The translations under genes were made by a program, and so were the position numbers. Shown here piece after piece: positions 24,375 through 33,611 of a stretch of DNA of 64,000 nucleotides. The notes under the pieces are model-generated. The model saw only the letters and a program-made list of their open reading frames with translations. It did no database searches and was not told the origin of the DNA. The DNA is taken from contig CAZHTC010000001.1 of NCBI GenBank assembly GCA_964535575.1, positions 558,001 through 622,000 on the forward strand, in the 5' to 3' direction. Every line of letters begins with the position of its first letter. Position 1 is the first letter of the stretch. The DNA comes from JAGPCK01 sp964535575 (GTDB lineage Bacteria > Bacteroidota > Bacteroidia > UKL13-3).

Positions 24375-25508
24375 ATGAAACATGTTGTTGCAGGCTTCCT
24401 ATTATTTTTATTAAGCGTACCCGCTTTTGCCCAGTTCGACCGTTATTCTATGGATGAAGAAGCGGATATTGACACCGCTTCGGGTGGTAATCTGTACCTG
24501 AATTTTAACAACCTTAATTACCTGCGCAATCACGAATATTTTAATAAAATATGGGATGGTTACACGTTGTTCGGAACACAACTCAATCCGCAACTGAGTT
24601 ATTACCCCAACTCAAGGCTGAGAGTGGATGGGGGAGTGTGGCTGCATAAAGAATATGGACGTGACGAAGTAAAGGTGCAACCCACATTTAGCGTACGCTG
24701 GAACAGCGAAAAAGGGAAAAACACTTTTTTATTCGGAAACATCCTCGGTAATATTAATCACGGATTTCTTGACCCCATCTATGATTATGAACGATTGATC
24801 ACCTTTCGTAATGAATACGGAGGCCAATGGCTGCATAACAGCAAATACCTGCAACATGATTTATTTATTCACTGGGACGATATGATTCACCGGGGAGATA
24901 CCGGTCAGGAATCGTTTGTGGCGGGATACACTGCCAAAATAAAATTACTGAAGAATTCCTCCTTTCAACTCAGCATTCCGGTGCAGGGTTATCTTAATCA
25001 CCATGGCGGGCAAATAAATGTAACCACAAAAAATCTAACCACCATTGCCAATTCAGCTATCGGGCTTAGTGTTTCGCACAAGAAAAAAACCGAAAGCAAA
25101 TCTTTTATTAATGAGTGGAGAATGGAAGGATATTACGTAACCTATAAAGATCTCTCACCAAATAAAGGACAGATTTTTAAAGATGGTGATGCCGTGATGG
25201 GAAATTTTTTATTGAAAACAACGGCTCATGTTGATTTAATGCTTACCTATTGGAAAAGCAGTGAATTTATGAGTGCCCTTGGCAATCCCCTTTACCAAAA
25301 CGTTTCTTCCATTGGCGAACCATATTTCCCTAAAAACCGAGAATTGCTTTTTATGCGCCTCATCTGGGATGAAAAGTTATTTGATCATTTTTATGCTCAC
25401 TTCCGGCTGGAGCCTTATTACAGTATGGACGAGTCGATGTTTGAGTATTCGTACTCCTTATTTCTTTGCTACCGGCAAAATTTTCTGCTGAAAAAAAACC
25501 TGAAGTAG
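24375..25508 (+). CDS. Secreted or outer-membrane beta-rich protein, unassigned
   Basis: A 377-residue protein from ATG 24375 with a signal peptide (MKHVVAGFLLFLLS..AFAQ). The rest alternates aromatic and polar residues in short strands (YPNSRLRVDGGVWLHKEYG, LFGNILGNINHGFLDPIYDY, FYAHFRLEPYYSMDESM) and ends in a strand close to the C-terminus, as in outer-membrane barrels. I do not recognise the family. TACCTTTG (24361-24368), a -7-like element, stands six bases before the start. Convergent with moaCB, one base apart. Confidence 0.65.
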   Translation: MKHVVAGFLLFLLSVPAFAQFDRYSMDEEADIDTASGGNLYLNFNNLNYLRNHEYFNKIWDGYTLFGTQLNPQLSYYPNSRLRVDGGVWLHKEYGRDEVKVQPTFSVRWNSEKGKNTFLFGNILGNINHGFLDPIYDYERLITFRNEYGGQWLHNSKYLQHDLFIHWDDMIHRGDTGQESFVAGYTAKIKLLKNSSFQLSIPVQGYLNHHGGQINVTTKNLTTIANSAIGLSVSHKKKTESKSFINEWRMEGYYVTYKDLSPNKGQIFKDGDAVMGNFLLKTTAHVDLMLTYWKSSEFMSALGNPLYQNVSSIGEPYFPKNRELLFMRLIWDEKLFDHFYAHFRLEPYYSMDESMFEYSYSLFLCYRQNFLLKKNLK

Positions 25509-25509
25509 T

Positions 25510-26430
25510 TTATTTTTTCTCCTTATGCTGCTTGCCTTTTTTTACTGCAAACAAATGCAGCAAATACGGGAACAGAGCCTGCATGGTTTCTACCGCCCCG
25601 CGTGTTGATCCCGGAAGAGTAATTACCAATGTGTCGTTTACAAATCCGGCAACTCCGCGCGAGAACATGGCATAAGGCATACGTTGCTGTCCGTAAGCTC
25701 TGGCCGCTTCCATAATACCCGGAATTTCCCTTGTAAATAGAGGCTGTACAGCTTCGGGTGTAATATCTCTAGGCGATAGCCCAGTACCTCCGCACACCAA
25801 CACAAAATGAATATTGGTGGCCGCATAGCTCCTTATTTTTTGTTGTATTTGCTTCGTATCATCGGGTATGATATCGTATCCTGAGAGTTGTACCCCGTGT
25901 TTTTCCAGATTACTGATAATGGCCTTTCCGGCTTTGTCTTCTTTTTTTCCTGCCGAAATGGTATCGCTGCATACGATTACAGCCGCACTGAATGTTTCCT
26001 CCGATTCATCACGATAATCCGATTTGCCACCGCTTTTCTCCACCAGCCTTATCTGCTCAATGCTAATTTGTTTATCTACAGGTTTCAGCATATCGTAAAG
26101 AGTAAGCGCGGCCACCGATGCTCCGTGCATGGCCTCTACCTCTACTCCGGTTTTATATACTGTGTGCACTTCCACCTGTATGCGTACCGATGTATTATCC
26201 AATTCGAAAGTAACCCCTGTGTATTCTACCGGCATGGGATGGCAATCAGGAATCATATCGGAGGTACGTTTCACCGCAAACAAAGCAGCAACCCTTGCAC
26301 TCTCCAGCACATTTCCCTTTGGAACCTGCTCTTCGCGAATAAGGCGAATGGTTTGCTCCGAACCTACCCGTACCCTTGCCTCGGCAATGGCCTTGCGATG
26401 GGTAGTTATTTTATGCGTTATATCAATCAT
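25510..26430 (-). CDS. moaCB: Fused MoaC-MogA/MoaB molybdenum cofactor protein
   Basis: A 306-residue fusion. Residues 1-150 are MoaC, which rearranges the GTP-derived intermediate to cyclic pyranopterin phosphate: KGNVLESARVAALFAVKRTS, DMIPDCHPMPV, VEVEAMHGASVAALTLYDM. Residues about 152-300 are a MogA/MoaB domain that adenylates molybdopterin: SDTISAGKKEDKAG, VLVCGGTGLSPRDITPEA, FSRGVAGFVNDTLVITLPGS. The two are normally separate proteins; the fusion ties an early and a late step together. It is the last gene of the minus-strand series, 66 bases after moaE. Confidence 0.94.
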   Translation of the reverse strand: MIDITHKITTHRKAIAEARVRVGSEQTIRLIREEQVPKGNVLESARVAALFAVKRTSDMIPDCHPMPVEYTGVTFELDNTSVRIQVEVHTVYKTGVEVEAMHGASVAALTLYDMLKPVDKQISIEQIRLVEKSGGKSDYRDESEETFSAAVIVCSDTISAGKKEDKAGKAIISNLEKHGVQLSGYDIIPDDTKQIQQKIRSYAATNIHFVLVCGGTGLSPRDITPEAVQPLFTREIPGIMEAARAYGQQRMPYAMFSRGVAGFVNDTLVITLPGSTRGAVETMQALFPYLLHLFAVKKGKQHKEKK

Positions 26431-26496
26431 AAAGCGGCAAATTACAACCTTTTTGGGAATACAGAATGACCGGATGAAAGAGATTGGTAAACGACA

Positions 26497-26940
26497 CTAC
26501 CTGTTTTCTTTCCACTGTGCCGTATCGTCTTCAAAGAGTTCTTTGCCCCATACGGGCAGTTCCTTTTTCAAACGCTCCACTACTTCGCGGCAAGCATCTA
26601 TACAGGCCTTTCTATGTACCGATGAAACAAAAACCACCAGCGACAGTTCACCGGCCTTTACCGTGCCCAGACTATGCAGCACATGCATACAGGCCAGCTC
26701 GTACTTTGAAAAAACAGCTTCCTTTATTTGTGAGTACACCTCATTGGCCATTTCTTCATAGGCCGTGTATTCAATGGCTTTTACCTTTTTGCCGTTTACC
26801 TCATCGGCCCGCACCTGCCCCATAAACACATCGTGTGCTCCTATATGTGTTTTGTGCTCGTGGTTGGCTATCATTTCGGCAACTTTAGCCGGAGTTACCG
26901 CACCCTGAATAAAAATATTGACCTTCTTTTTTTCTTTCAC
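26497..26940 (-). CDS. moaE: Molybdopterin synthase catalytic subunit
   Basis: A 147-residue MoaE that adds two sulfurs to cPMP with MoaD as donor. Recognised by GAHDVFMGQVRADEVNGKKV, the IEYTAYEEMANE segment, HSLGTVKAGELSLVVFVSSVHR with the basic patch, and the C-terminal PVWGKELFEDD holding the active Lys. It lies 11 bases after moeB in the same operon. Confidence 0.95.
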   Translation of the reverse strand: MKEKKKVNIFIQGAVTPAKVAEMIANHEHKTHIGAHDVFMGQVRADEVNGKKVKAIEYTAYEEMANEVYSQIKEAVFSKYELACMHVLHSLGTVKAGELSLVVFVSSVHRKACIDACREVVERLKKELPVWGKELFEDDTAQWKENR

Positions 26941-26951
26941 CGTTACGCAAA

Positions 26952-27671
26952 TTAAATTTCAAATACCTGCGTCTGCATACTTTGCAGATTAAACACTACT
27001 AACTTCCCGCTCATCACATCATTCATTTTCAGAATAATTTTTACACACTCCGCGGCCTGCATGCTTCCAATAATACCGGGTAACATGCCAAGCACTCCGG
27101 CCAGGTTGCAATCTTCAGGAGTTTCCATATTGCCTCCCTGCGGATAAATATCGTTGTAACAATTTCCTTTACCGGCAGGATAATTAAATACCGAGAGTTG
27201 CCCTTCGTACTTATACACTCCTCCGAATATCCATGGCTTTTGTAACTGCTCCGAAAATTTATCCAGCACGTAACGGGTTTCCAAATTATCGGTAGCATCT
27301 ATTACCACATCAAAATCCCGCATGATTCGTTCTGCATTTTGTGCCGTTAAAAATTCATCATAAACGATTACGTTTACCATTGGGTTAATGCGGGTAAGTA
27401 CCCGTTTAGCCTCCTCTGTTTTTTTCTTTCCCACCGATTCATTTCCGAAAAGAATCTGTCGCGGCAAATTACTTACCTCTACCAAATCGCCATCGGCAAT
27501 ACCAATAGTGCCGATACCTGCGGAAGCCAGATATAGCAGAGCAGGACATCCCAAACCACCTGCACCTACTACCAACACCTTAGCCGCTTTAAGTTTTTGC
27601 TGACCTCCCAAACCAACTTCGGCAAGTGCAGTCTGTTTGCTGTAACGTTTATATTCGTCAGGTGTAAGCAT
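26952..27671 (-). CDS. moeB: MoeB/HesA/ThiF-type adenylyltransferase
   Basis: A 239-residue E1-like enzyme that adenylates the MoaD C-terminus. It carries the ATP site VLVVGAGGLGCPALLYLASAG, the DLVEVSNLPRQILF loop with the Arg finger, and a final hydrophobic core with LPGIIGSMQAAECVKIIL. The rhodanese domain of MOCS3-type proteins is absent and the usual Zn-binding CxxC pairs are not obvious. It sits 3 bases after moaD and 11 before moaE, so it most likely serves MoaD here rather than ThiS. Confidence 0.92.
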   Translation of the reverse strand: MLTPDEYKRYSKQTALAEVGLGGQQKLKAAKVLVVGAGGLGCPALLYLASAGIGTIGIADGDLVEVSNLPRQILFGNESVGKKKTEEAKRVLTRINPMVNVIVYDEFLTAQNAERIMRDFDVVIDATDNLETRYVLDKFSEQLQKPWIFGGVYKYEGQLSVFNYPAGKGNCYNDIYPQGGNMETPEDCNLAGVLGMLPGIIGSMQAAECVKIILKMNDVMSGKLVVFNLQSMQTQVFEI

Positions 27672-27674
27672 TAT

Positions 27675-27905
27675 TTATCCTCCGCTAAAAGGGGGTAACA
27701 AAGCAATGGTGTCTCCTTCCATCAACGGATGCTGATTATCGGTACAAATTTTTTGATTAACGGCAATGCCATATCTCTGCTCTTTTAAAGGGGGAAACTG
27801 TAACTCCAGGGTATGTTTTAATTCCTGCACTGTTACCGCGGGGGTGATCTCAAAAATATCTCCCTGCAATTTTTCTTTGAGCACACCGAATACTATCACC
27901 TGCAT
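27675..27905 (-). CDS. moaD: Molybdopterin synthase sulfur carrier subunit
   Basis: A 76-residue ubiquitin-fold protein ending in the required Gly-Gly (ALLPPFSGG), the site of adenylation and thiocarboxylation. The N-terminal strand MQVIVFGVLKEKL is typical. It is directly upstream of moeB (3 bases), with moaE next, so the sulfur-transfer set is contiguous. Confidence 0.93.
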   Translation of the reverse strand: MQVIVFGVLKEKLQGDIFEITPAVTVQELKHTLELQFPPLKEQRYGIAVNQKICTDNQHPLMEGDTIALLPPFSGG

Positions 27906-27948
27906 GGTGCAAAGTAAATGATTTTTTGTTACAGCCTTTTTGTTTTTA

Positions 27949-28695
27949 TCAGAACAGCATCAGTTTTACCGAAGCAACTGTTAAAACAACGGCCAGCACA
28001 TAACTTATTTGTTTCACGGGAGCAACCTTACTGCCCCAATAGCTTCCGCATAAACCTCCGCCAAGGGTGGCCGCAATCCACGCCCACTCGCCTGGAAAAA
28101 CAAAAGATTGGCTTTGAAACATTCCGGCTAAGCCTGCGGCTGAATTAACCAAAATAAAAAGGGCCGATGCGGCAGCGGTTTCCTTCATTCCGGCCCAACC
28201 TAATAACAAAATAACGGGGCTAAGAATAATGCCCCCGCCAATACCAATTAGTCCCGAAACAAAACCAATGGCCCCTCCGATTACTAAAGCAAGAGGCAAT
28301 TGGAGCAATTGTTTTTGACTTGTACTTTTCGAAACGAATCCAAGTAAACGTACCACCGAAAACAACAGCAATACACCAAGTATTTTTTTGTAGAGAGATT
28401 CATCAACCGTGAAGCCGCTGCCCCAATAGGCCATAGGCACTGAGGCAAGCAAAAAAGGCCAGATTAATTTCCATTTAAAATATCCCAGCCTTGCATATTG
28501 AAAAAAAGCAATGGCCGAAACCAGCATATTGAGAACTAAGGCCGATGATTTAATCAGGTTGGTTTCAATGCCCCATAGGGTCATTAGTGCCAGATAGCTG
28601 CTTGCTCCGCCATGCCCCACAGATGAATAGAGTAATGCAATAGAAAATAATAAAACAACAAAATAAATTTCGTTGTGCATCCGATTATCCGCCAA
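27949..28695 (-). CDS. TauE/SafE-family transporter (sulfite/organosulfur exporter-like)
   Basis: A 248-residue membrane protein with about seven or eight helices and the family signatures GHGGASSYLALM near the N-terminus and GFVSGLIGIGGGIILSPVIL in the middle, the two half-repeats of TauE/SafE. These proteins move sulfite, sulfoacetate or similar anions. Its start overlaps the end of moaA by 11 bases and moaD follows after 43, so it is built into the cofactor operon; this suggests export of a sulfur anion linked to a molybdoenzyme, or an anion role in cofactor synthesis. That link is inference. Confidence 0.85.
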   Translation of the reverse strand: MADNRMHNEIYFVVLLFSIALLYSSVGHGGASSYLALMTLWGIETNLIKSSALVLNMLVSAIAFFQYARLGYFKWKLIWPFLLASVPMAYWGSGFTVDESLYKKILGVLLLFSVVRLLGFVSKSTSQKQLLQLPLALVIGGAIGFVSGLIGIGGGIILSPVILLLGWAGMKETAAASALFILVNSAAGLAGMFQSQSFVFPGEWAWIAATLGGGLCGSYWGSKVAPVKQISYVLAVVLTVASVKLMLF

Positions 28696-29647
28696 TTAAA
28701 AGCATCTGGCTGTTTTTTATATCAGGAGTCATTTGTTGTCCTCCATACTGAAATGCTTTCGCTTTTACGTTTTGCTCAATGAGCGAAACAATGTTTTCTC
28801 CGTTTCTGAAAGGAGTAAGTAAATCCATATTGGTTTGTGCGAATAAACAGTTACGCATTTTTCCATCGGCCGAAATACGCAAACGGTTGCAACCACTGCA
28901 AAAAGGATTGGATACGCTGCTTATTATGGCTAGCGTGCCTTTGTAACCTGCCACTTTATATTTTTTGGTAGTATCGTGCAACTGGTCGGGTAGCTTAATC
29001 AGCTCGTATTTTTCGCTCATCTGTTCAATAAGCTCCTGATAACTGATCACCTTGTTGCGTTCCCATTCGTTATCGGTGAAGGGCATAAACTCAATAAAGC
29101 GTATATGCAGCGGATGGTTACGGGTGAGATCAATAAAATCATTCGCCTCATCATCGTTCACCCCGCGCATCAGTACCACATTAAGCTTAATATGAAATCC
29201 CTTTTCGAGCAACAGAAAAATATTGTTGTAAACCGTTTTAAAACCATTGGTTTTGGAAATGGCTTTAAATCGTTCTTCCCTGAGCGAGTCGATGCTGATA
29301 TTGATTGATTTTATCCCGGCTACTTCCAGATCTTCTAAAAACTCATGCAACAAAAATCCGTTTGTGGTTAATGTTAACTGTACAGGATATTCACTAAGTT
29401 TACGAATAATCTGGCCAAAGTCTTTTCGAAGTGTGGGCTCACCACCTGTTAACCTTATTTTATCTATTCCCAACCCAACAAACACCCCTGCAATTTCATA
29501 AATTTCCTGTGCGTTCATCAGCTCTTCGGCCTTTTTCTTTCCAGGTTTTTGATGAGGCACACAATACGTGCAACTAAAATTGCAGGTATCAATTAATGAT
29601 ATCCTAAGATAATTGTGAACACGGCCAAACGTATCAAAAAGGCTCAC
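28685..29647 (-). CDS. moaA: GTP 3',8-cyclase (radical SAM)
   Basis: A 320-residue radical-SAM enzyme for the first step of molybdenum cofactor synthesis. The N-terminal iron-sulfur motif is CNFSCTYC (Cys 22, 26, 29), followed by IRLTGGEPTLRKDF. The C-terminal cluster is in NPFCSGCNRLRISADGKMRNC, and the protein ends in Gly-Gly (LLIGG), needed for activation. It is upstream of tauE-like (11-base overlap) and 9 bases after the isomerase gene. Together with moaD, moeB, moaE and moaCB it makes a cluster that lacks only moeA and molybdate uptake in this window. Confidence 0.96.
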   Translation of the reverse strand: MSLFDTFGRVHNYLRISLIDTCNFSCTYCVPHQKPGKKKAEELMNAQEIYEIAGVFVGLGIDKIRLTGGEPTLRKDFGQIIRKLSEYPVQLTLTTNGFLLHEFLEDLEVAGIKSINISIDSLREERFKAISKTNGFKTVYNNIFLLLEKGFHIKLNVVLMRGVNDDEANDFIDLTRNHPLHIRFIEFMPFTDNEWERNKVISYQELIEQMSEKYELIKLPDQLHDTTKKYKVAGYKGTLAIISSVSNPFCSGCNRLRISADGKMRNCLFAQTNMDLLTPFRNGENIVSLIEQNVKAKAFQYGGQQMTPDIKNSQMLLIGG

Positions 29648-29656
29648 GAAACGGAA

Positions 29657-30655
29657 TTAATTAAACCCTTCCAAAAATTCTTTCAATGAAGAAATATTAG
29701 GAACCTCAATGGCATTCACCATGCGCACATCGGCCAGGAGCAAACTGAACGCATCGAGACGGTAGATAAGTGCAAGTACCGATCCTAAATCATATTCATC
29801 TAATACAAGATTGATTACTTTGTGGTACTCCACTTCGAGAAGGGAAGTGAGAAAATCAAAACGCGATTCGATACGCTGGTTATTTCCGGAGCGAAGGAAA
29901 AAATATACCGAAGGAATATTTCCGTAATAGGTTTCAATTACATTGTGATTGGCCTCGGGCAAAACGTTCAAAAACGCTTCGTGCTTGGCATTCTCCTGAA
30001 TTTGCTGGCAAAAACGTAACCCTACAGCTTCAAGCCAAGGATCAGTAACTACAATTACCTTATTGGGTATTTGCTTTTTCACCATATCCAGCAAATCTCC
30101 GGCCTCCATTTCATAATTCGCTCCGTTTTCATGTATTCTGACAGCAATCTTTTTAAGATTTTCTTTCATGGTTTCAACTTCGCCCATCAGCTCAGCAAAA
30201 ATCAAGAGCAAAGTAGTAAGTGAATAAGACAATGCCATTCGTGGTTGAAATCCACCTTCGCCATAATAAATTTTACACTGATGTTGTTTTGCCAGTTCCT
30301 CTATTTTACCCCCGGTGGTAACAACAATGGTTTTACAACCTTTGGCTGTTGCATTTTCAAACAGCGAAAGTGTTTCTTCAGTATTTCCGGAATAGGAACA
30401 AAGTATCACTAATGTTTTCGCTCCTGCATAAGCAGGCAGTGCATAATCCGAAATCACTTCAACTGGAATAGGAAGTTTATCGGCAAACCAAGCTTTGGCA
30501 ATTCTTCCGCCAATTCCTGAACCGCCTAAACCACCCAATACCACGTTGGTATAATTCTCCATGTTTAAACCATGGTTTGAATAGTTGTTTAACACAAATT
30601 CCATCTGATGCGAAAACTTTCTTAATGCATCGTACTGTACCTGATTATTGCTCAT
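29657..30655 (-). CDS. Bifunctional phosphoglucose/phosphomannose isomerase
   Basis: A 332-residue protein with two SIS domains, as in the archaeal and Bacteroidota PGI/PMI proteins. The first has VVLGGLGGSGIGGRIAKAW and ILCSYSGNTEETLSLFE; the second ends with PEANHNVIETY (the catalytic His/Glu area) and a C-terminal helix. It would interconvert fructose-6-P with glucose-6-P and mannose-6-P, feeding sugar-nucleotide synthesis. It overlaps rfbA by four bases and precedes moaA by nine. The weak point is the assignment of dual activity, which is by family. Confidence 0.87.
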   Translation of the reverse strand: MSNNQVQYDALRKFSHQMEFVLNNYSNHGLNMENYTNVVLGGLGGSGIGGRIAKAWFADKLPIPVEVISDYALPAYAGAKTLVILCSYSGNTEETLSLFENATAKGCKTIVVTTGGKIEELAKQHQCKIYYGEGGFQPRMALSYSLTTLLLIFAELMGEVETMKENLKKIAVRIHENGANYEMEAGDLLDMVKKQIPNKVIVVTDPWLEAVGLRFCQQIQENAKHEAFLNVLPEANHNVIETYYGNIPSVYFFLRSGNNQRIESRFDFLTSLLEVEYHKVINLVLDEYDLGSVLALIYRLDAFSLLLADVRMVNAIEVPNISSLKEFLEGFN

Positions 30656-31524
30656 TTTTTATCTCTTGAAATTAAATTTAATAAATACGTACCATAACCG
30701 CTTTTCACAAGTTTTTCGGCTTGTACTTTTAACTGTTCTTTATTTATATATCCCATATGGTAAGCCACTTCCTCAATACATCCTACTTTTAATCCCTGGC
30801 GCTGCTCCAGTACCTGTACAAACTGACCGGCCTGCATAAGTGAGTCAAAAGTACCGGTATCAAGCCATGCAGTACCGCGCTGCAATACCCCAACTTTCAG
30901 TTTCCCCTGCTGTAGATATACTTTATTTACATCGGTAATTTCCAGTTCACCCCGGGGCGATGGTTTTATGTTTTTAGCTACCTGCACCACGCTGTTATCA
31001 TAAAAATACAATCCCGGAACCGCATAATTTGATTTGGGATTTTGTGGTTTTTCTTCAATACTCAGCGCCCTCATCTCTTTATCAAACTCCACCACACCAT
31101 ACCGCTCGGGGTCGCTTACATGGTAGGCAAATACTACTCCACCTTCCGGATCATTATTAGCCTGCAGAAGTGATTTCAATCCGGAGCTGAAGAAAATATT
31201 ATCCCCTAAAATAAGGGCAACCTTATCTTTTCCTATAAATTTCTCCCCTATGATAAATGCCTGTGCCAGTCCATCTGGACTTGGTTGTTGGGCGTATTCA
31301 AATCGGCAGCCAACCTGAGATCCGTCACCCAGCAATTTTTGAAATCCGGGTAAATCATGCGGAGTTGAAATAATTAAAATTTCCTTTATTCCTGCAAGCA
31401 TTAAAACCGACAGCGGATAATAAATCATCGGCTTGTCGTAAACCGGCATCAGTTGTTTACTCACCGCTAAGGTGAGGGGATGCAAACGGGTGCCGCTTCC
31501 TCCGGCTAATATTATTCCTTTCAT
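30652..31524 (-). CDS. rfbA: Glucose-1-phosphate thymidylyltransferase
   Basis: A 290-residue nucleotidyltransferase that makes dTDP-glucose. The motif GIILAGGSGTRLHPLT at residues 3-18 is the nucleotide loop, followed by SKQLMPVYDKPMIYYPLS, IGEKFIGKDKVALILGDNIF and AWLDTGTFDSLMQA, all typical of RmlA. It is 6 bases after rfbB. No rmlC or rmlD accompanies it, so the dTDP-sugar made here need not be rhamnose. Confidence 0.95.
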   Translation of the reverse strand: MKGIILAGGSGTRLHPLTLAVSKQLMPVYDKPMIYYPLSVLMLAGIKEILIISTPHDLPGFQKLLGDGSQVGCRFEYAQQPSPDGLAQAFIIGEKFIGKDKVALILGDNIFFSSGLKSLLQANNDPEGGVVFAYHVSDPERYGVVEFDKEMRALSIEEKPQNPKSNYAVPGLYFYDNSVVQVAKNIKPSPRGELEITDVNKVYLQQGKLKVGVLQRGTAWLDTGTFDSLMQAGQFVQVLEQRQGLKVGCIEEVAYHMGYINKEQLKVQAEKLVKSGYGTYLLNLISRDKK

Positions 31525-31530
31525 TCTGTG

Positions 31531-32586
31531 TTATCGGTTAGCGTACATGGATTCATAATAACGAAGGTAAGTACCCGAGGTAACATCATCGAGCCATTGC
31601 TGGTTGGTTAAATACCAGTCGATGGTTTTTTCTATTCCTTCTTCAAATTGCAGAGAAGGTTTCCACCCGAGTTCGTTCATTATTTTATTGGCATCAATGG
31701 CATAACGCAAATCGTGTCCGGCACGATCGGTTACATAGGTAATCAATTGTTCGGATTCTCCAATGGTGCGACCCAGTTTTTTATCCATGGCCCTGCAAAT
31801 TACTTTTATCAGGTCAAGATTTTTCCATTCGTTGAATCCGCCAATATTGTACGTTTCGCCTTCTTTTCCTTTGTGATAAACCACATCAATAGCACGGGCA
31901 TGATCAATAACGAAGAGCCAGTCGCGTACATTTTCTCCTTTGCCGTAAACTGGTAGCGGTTTTTTGTTACGGATATTATTTATAAAAAGCGGAATCAGTT
32001 TTTCGGGAAACTGGTTTGGTCCGTAATTATTAGAGCAGTTGCTGATTATAACAGGAAGTTTATAGGTGTTGCGGTATGCTCTTACAAAATGGTCGGAACC
32101 GGCCTTTGATGCGGAATAAGGGGATTGCGGATCGTAGGGAGTTGTTTCCAGAAAAAAACCACCCTCGTGGAGTGAGCCATATACCTCATCAGTTGAAACA
32201 TGGTAAAAGCGTTTGCCAACCGTATTTTTCCAGCTATGCCGGGCGGCATTAAGCAGATTTACCGTACCTACCACATTTGTCATTACAAAATCCATCGGGT
32301 TCTCGATTGACCGGTCAACATGTGACTCGGCTGCCAGATGGATTACTCCGTTAAAATCATGCTCAGCAAAAAGATTTTTTATAAAACCTGCTTCAACAAT
32401 ATCTCCCTTTACAAAATGATAATTTGATTTTGACTCTATATCTTTCAGATTCTCCAGATTGCCGGCATAGGTGAGTTTATCGAGATTGTAAATTTCATAA
32501 TCAGGATAATTATTTACAAATAAACGTACCACATGCGACCCAATAAAACCGGCACCTCCGGTAATAAGTATTTTTTGTTTCGTCAT
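31531..32586 (-). CDS. rfbB: dTDP-glucose 4,6-dehydratase
   Basis: A 351-residue SDR enzyme converting dTDP-glucose to dTDP-4-keto-6-deoxyglucose. The NAD site is ILITGGAGFIGSHVVRLF, then the catalytic HVSTDEVYGSL (Asp-Glu pair used for dehydration) and SPYSASKAGSDHFVRAY with YxxxK, and RDWLFVIDHARAIDVVY. Start at ATG 32586, which overlaps the galE stop by one base. Coupled to rfbA downstream. Confidence 0.96.
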   Translation of the reverse strand: MTKQKILITGGAGFIGSHVVRLFVNNYPDYEIYNLDKLTYAGNLENLKDIESKSNYHFVKGDIVEAGFIKNLFAEHDFNGVIHLAAESHVDRSIENPMDFVMTNVVGTVNLLNAARHSWKNTVGKRFYHVSTDEVYGSLHEGGFFLETTPYDPQSPYSASKAGSDHFVRAYRNTYKLPVIISNCSNNYGPNQFPEKLIPLFINNIRNKKPLPVYGKGENVRDWLFVIDHARAIDVVYHKGKEGETYNIGGFNEWKNLDLIKVICRAMDKKLGRTIGESEQLITYVTDRAGHDLRYAIDANKIMNELGWKPSLQFEEGIEKTIDWYLTNQQWLDDVTSGTYLRYYESMYANR

Positions 32587-33611
32587 CAGTTATTGATCTC
32601 TTTTTGTTTTTGCTCCCAATTCCAGGCGCTACGCAACATATCTTCTACCGAGTATTTTGCTTTCCATTTTAATTCATTTTGTGCTTTTCCAGCATCGGCA
32701 TACACGGCCGCTACATCTCCTTCCCTGCGCGGAGATAACCGATAGGGTATGTTTATTCCGGTAGCTTTTGCAAAAGCCTTTACCATATCTAGTACCGAGT
32801 ATCCAATACCTGTTCCAATATTAAAAATTTCAAATCCGGTTGCATTGCTCCCCTGCAACAGCCGTTCAACTGCGGCTATATGAGCAGTGGCTACATCAAC
32901 CACATGAATGTAATCCCGTACACAGGTTCCATCAGGTGTTTTATAATCACTTCCGAATACATTTAAATGCGATCGTTTTCCAAAAGCAGTTTCAGTGATA
33001 TAGGGAACCAGGTGATGCGGAACCCCGTGCTGCACTTCTCCAATTAAAGCCGACTCATGTGCCCCTACCGGATTAAAATAACGGAGCGAAATGGCTTTTA
33101 TGGGTTTGGTTTTGCAGGTATGTTCCAATATTTCTTCCCCCATTTGTTTGGTATTTCCATAGGGAGATTCCGCCTTTTTTACTTCAGCTGCTTCCGTTAC
33201 AGGTAATTTGTCGGGGTTGCCGTACACTGTACACGAAGAGGAGAACACAAAATGTTTTACCCCAAATTTAAGCATGGACTGCAAAACATTTATCTGTGCA
33301 AACATATTATTTTCATAATACATAACCGGCTCCTGCACCGACTCGTTCACCTGCAATTTAGCCGCGAAATGAATAACAGCATCAATATTTTTTTCCCGTT
33401 CAAACAGGCAGTCAACCTCAACGCTGTTGCATAATTCCACTTTGTGAAAGGATACTTTTTTACCTGAAATTTCCTGTATGCGGTCAATCACTTCAATGGA
33501 TGAATTAGAAAGGTTGTCGGCAATAACCACCTCATATCCGGCACTAAGCAACTCCACGCAAGTATGCGAGCCAATATACCCTGTTCCTCCTGTTACCAGA
33601 ATTTTTTTCAT
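32586..33611 (-). CDS. galE: UDP-glucose 4-epimerase
   Basis: A 341-residue SDR epimerase. The NAD site is ILVTGGTGYIGSHTCVELL, the catalytic triad is in FSSSCTVYG and SPYGNTKQMGE (Ser, Tyr, Lys), and LRYFNPVGAHESALIGE plus GTCVRDYIHVVDVATAH are the GalE markers. It should interconvert UDP-glucose and UDP-galactose (possibly the N-acetyl forms too). It overlaps the wbpD-like gene by four bases and rfbB by one. Confidence 0.94.
   Translation of the reverse strand: MKKILVTGGTGYIGSHTCVELLSAGYEVVIADNLSNSSIEVIDRIQEISGKKVSFHKVELCNSVEVDCLFEREKNIDAVIHFAAKLQVNESVQEPVMYYENNMFAQINVLQSMLKFGVKHFVFSSSCTVYGNPDKLPVTEAAEVKKAESPYGNTKQMGEEILEHTCKTKPIKAISLRYFNPVGAHESALIGEVQHGVPHHLVPYITETAFGKRSHLNVFGSDYKTPDGTCVRDYIHVVDVATAHIAAVERLLQGSNATGFEIFNIGTGIGYSVLDMVKAFAKATGINIPYRLSPRREGDVAAVYADAGKAQNELKWKAKYSVEDMLRSAWNWEQKQKEINN

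Noticed and set aside
25888..26825. Plus-strand open frames of 113-210 codons opposite moaCB and moaE
   Set aside because: They are antisense to well-conserved genes and rich in Cys, His and Ser without any domain sense.
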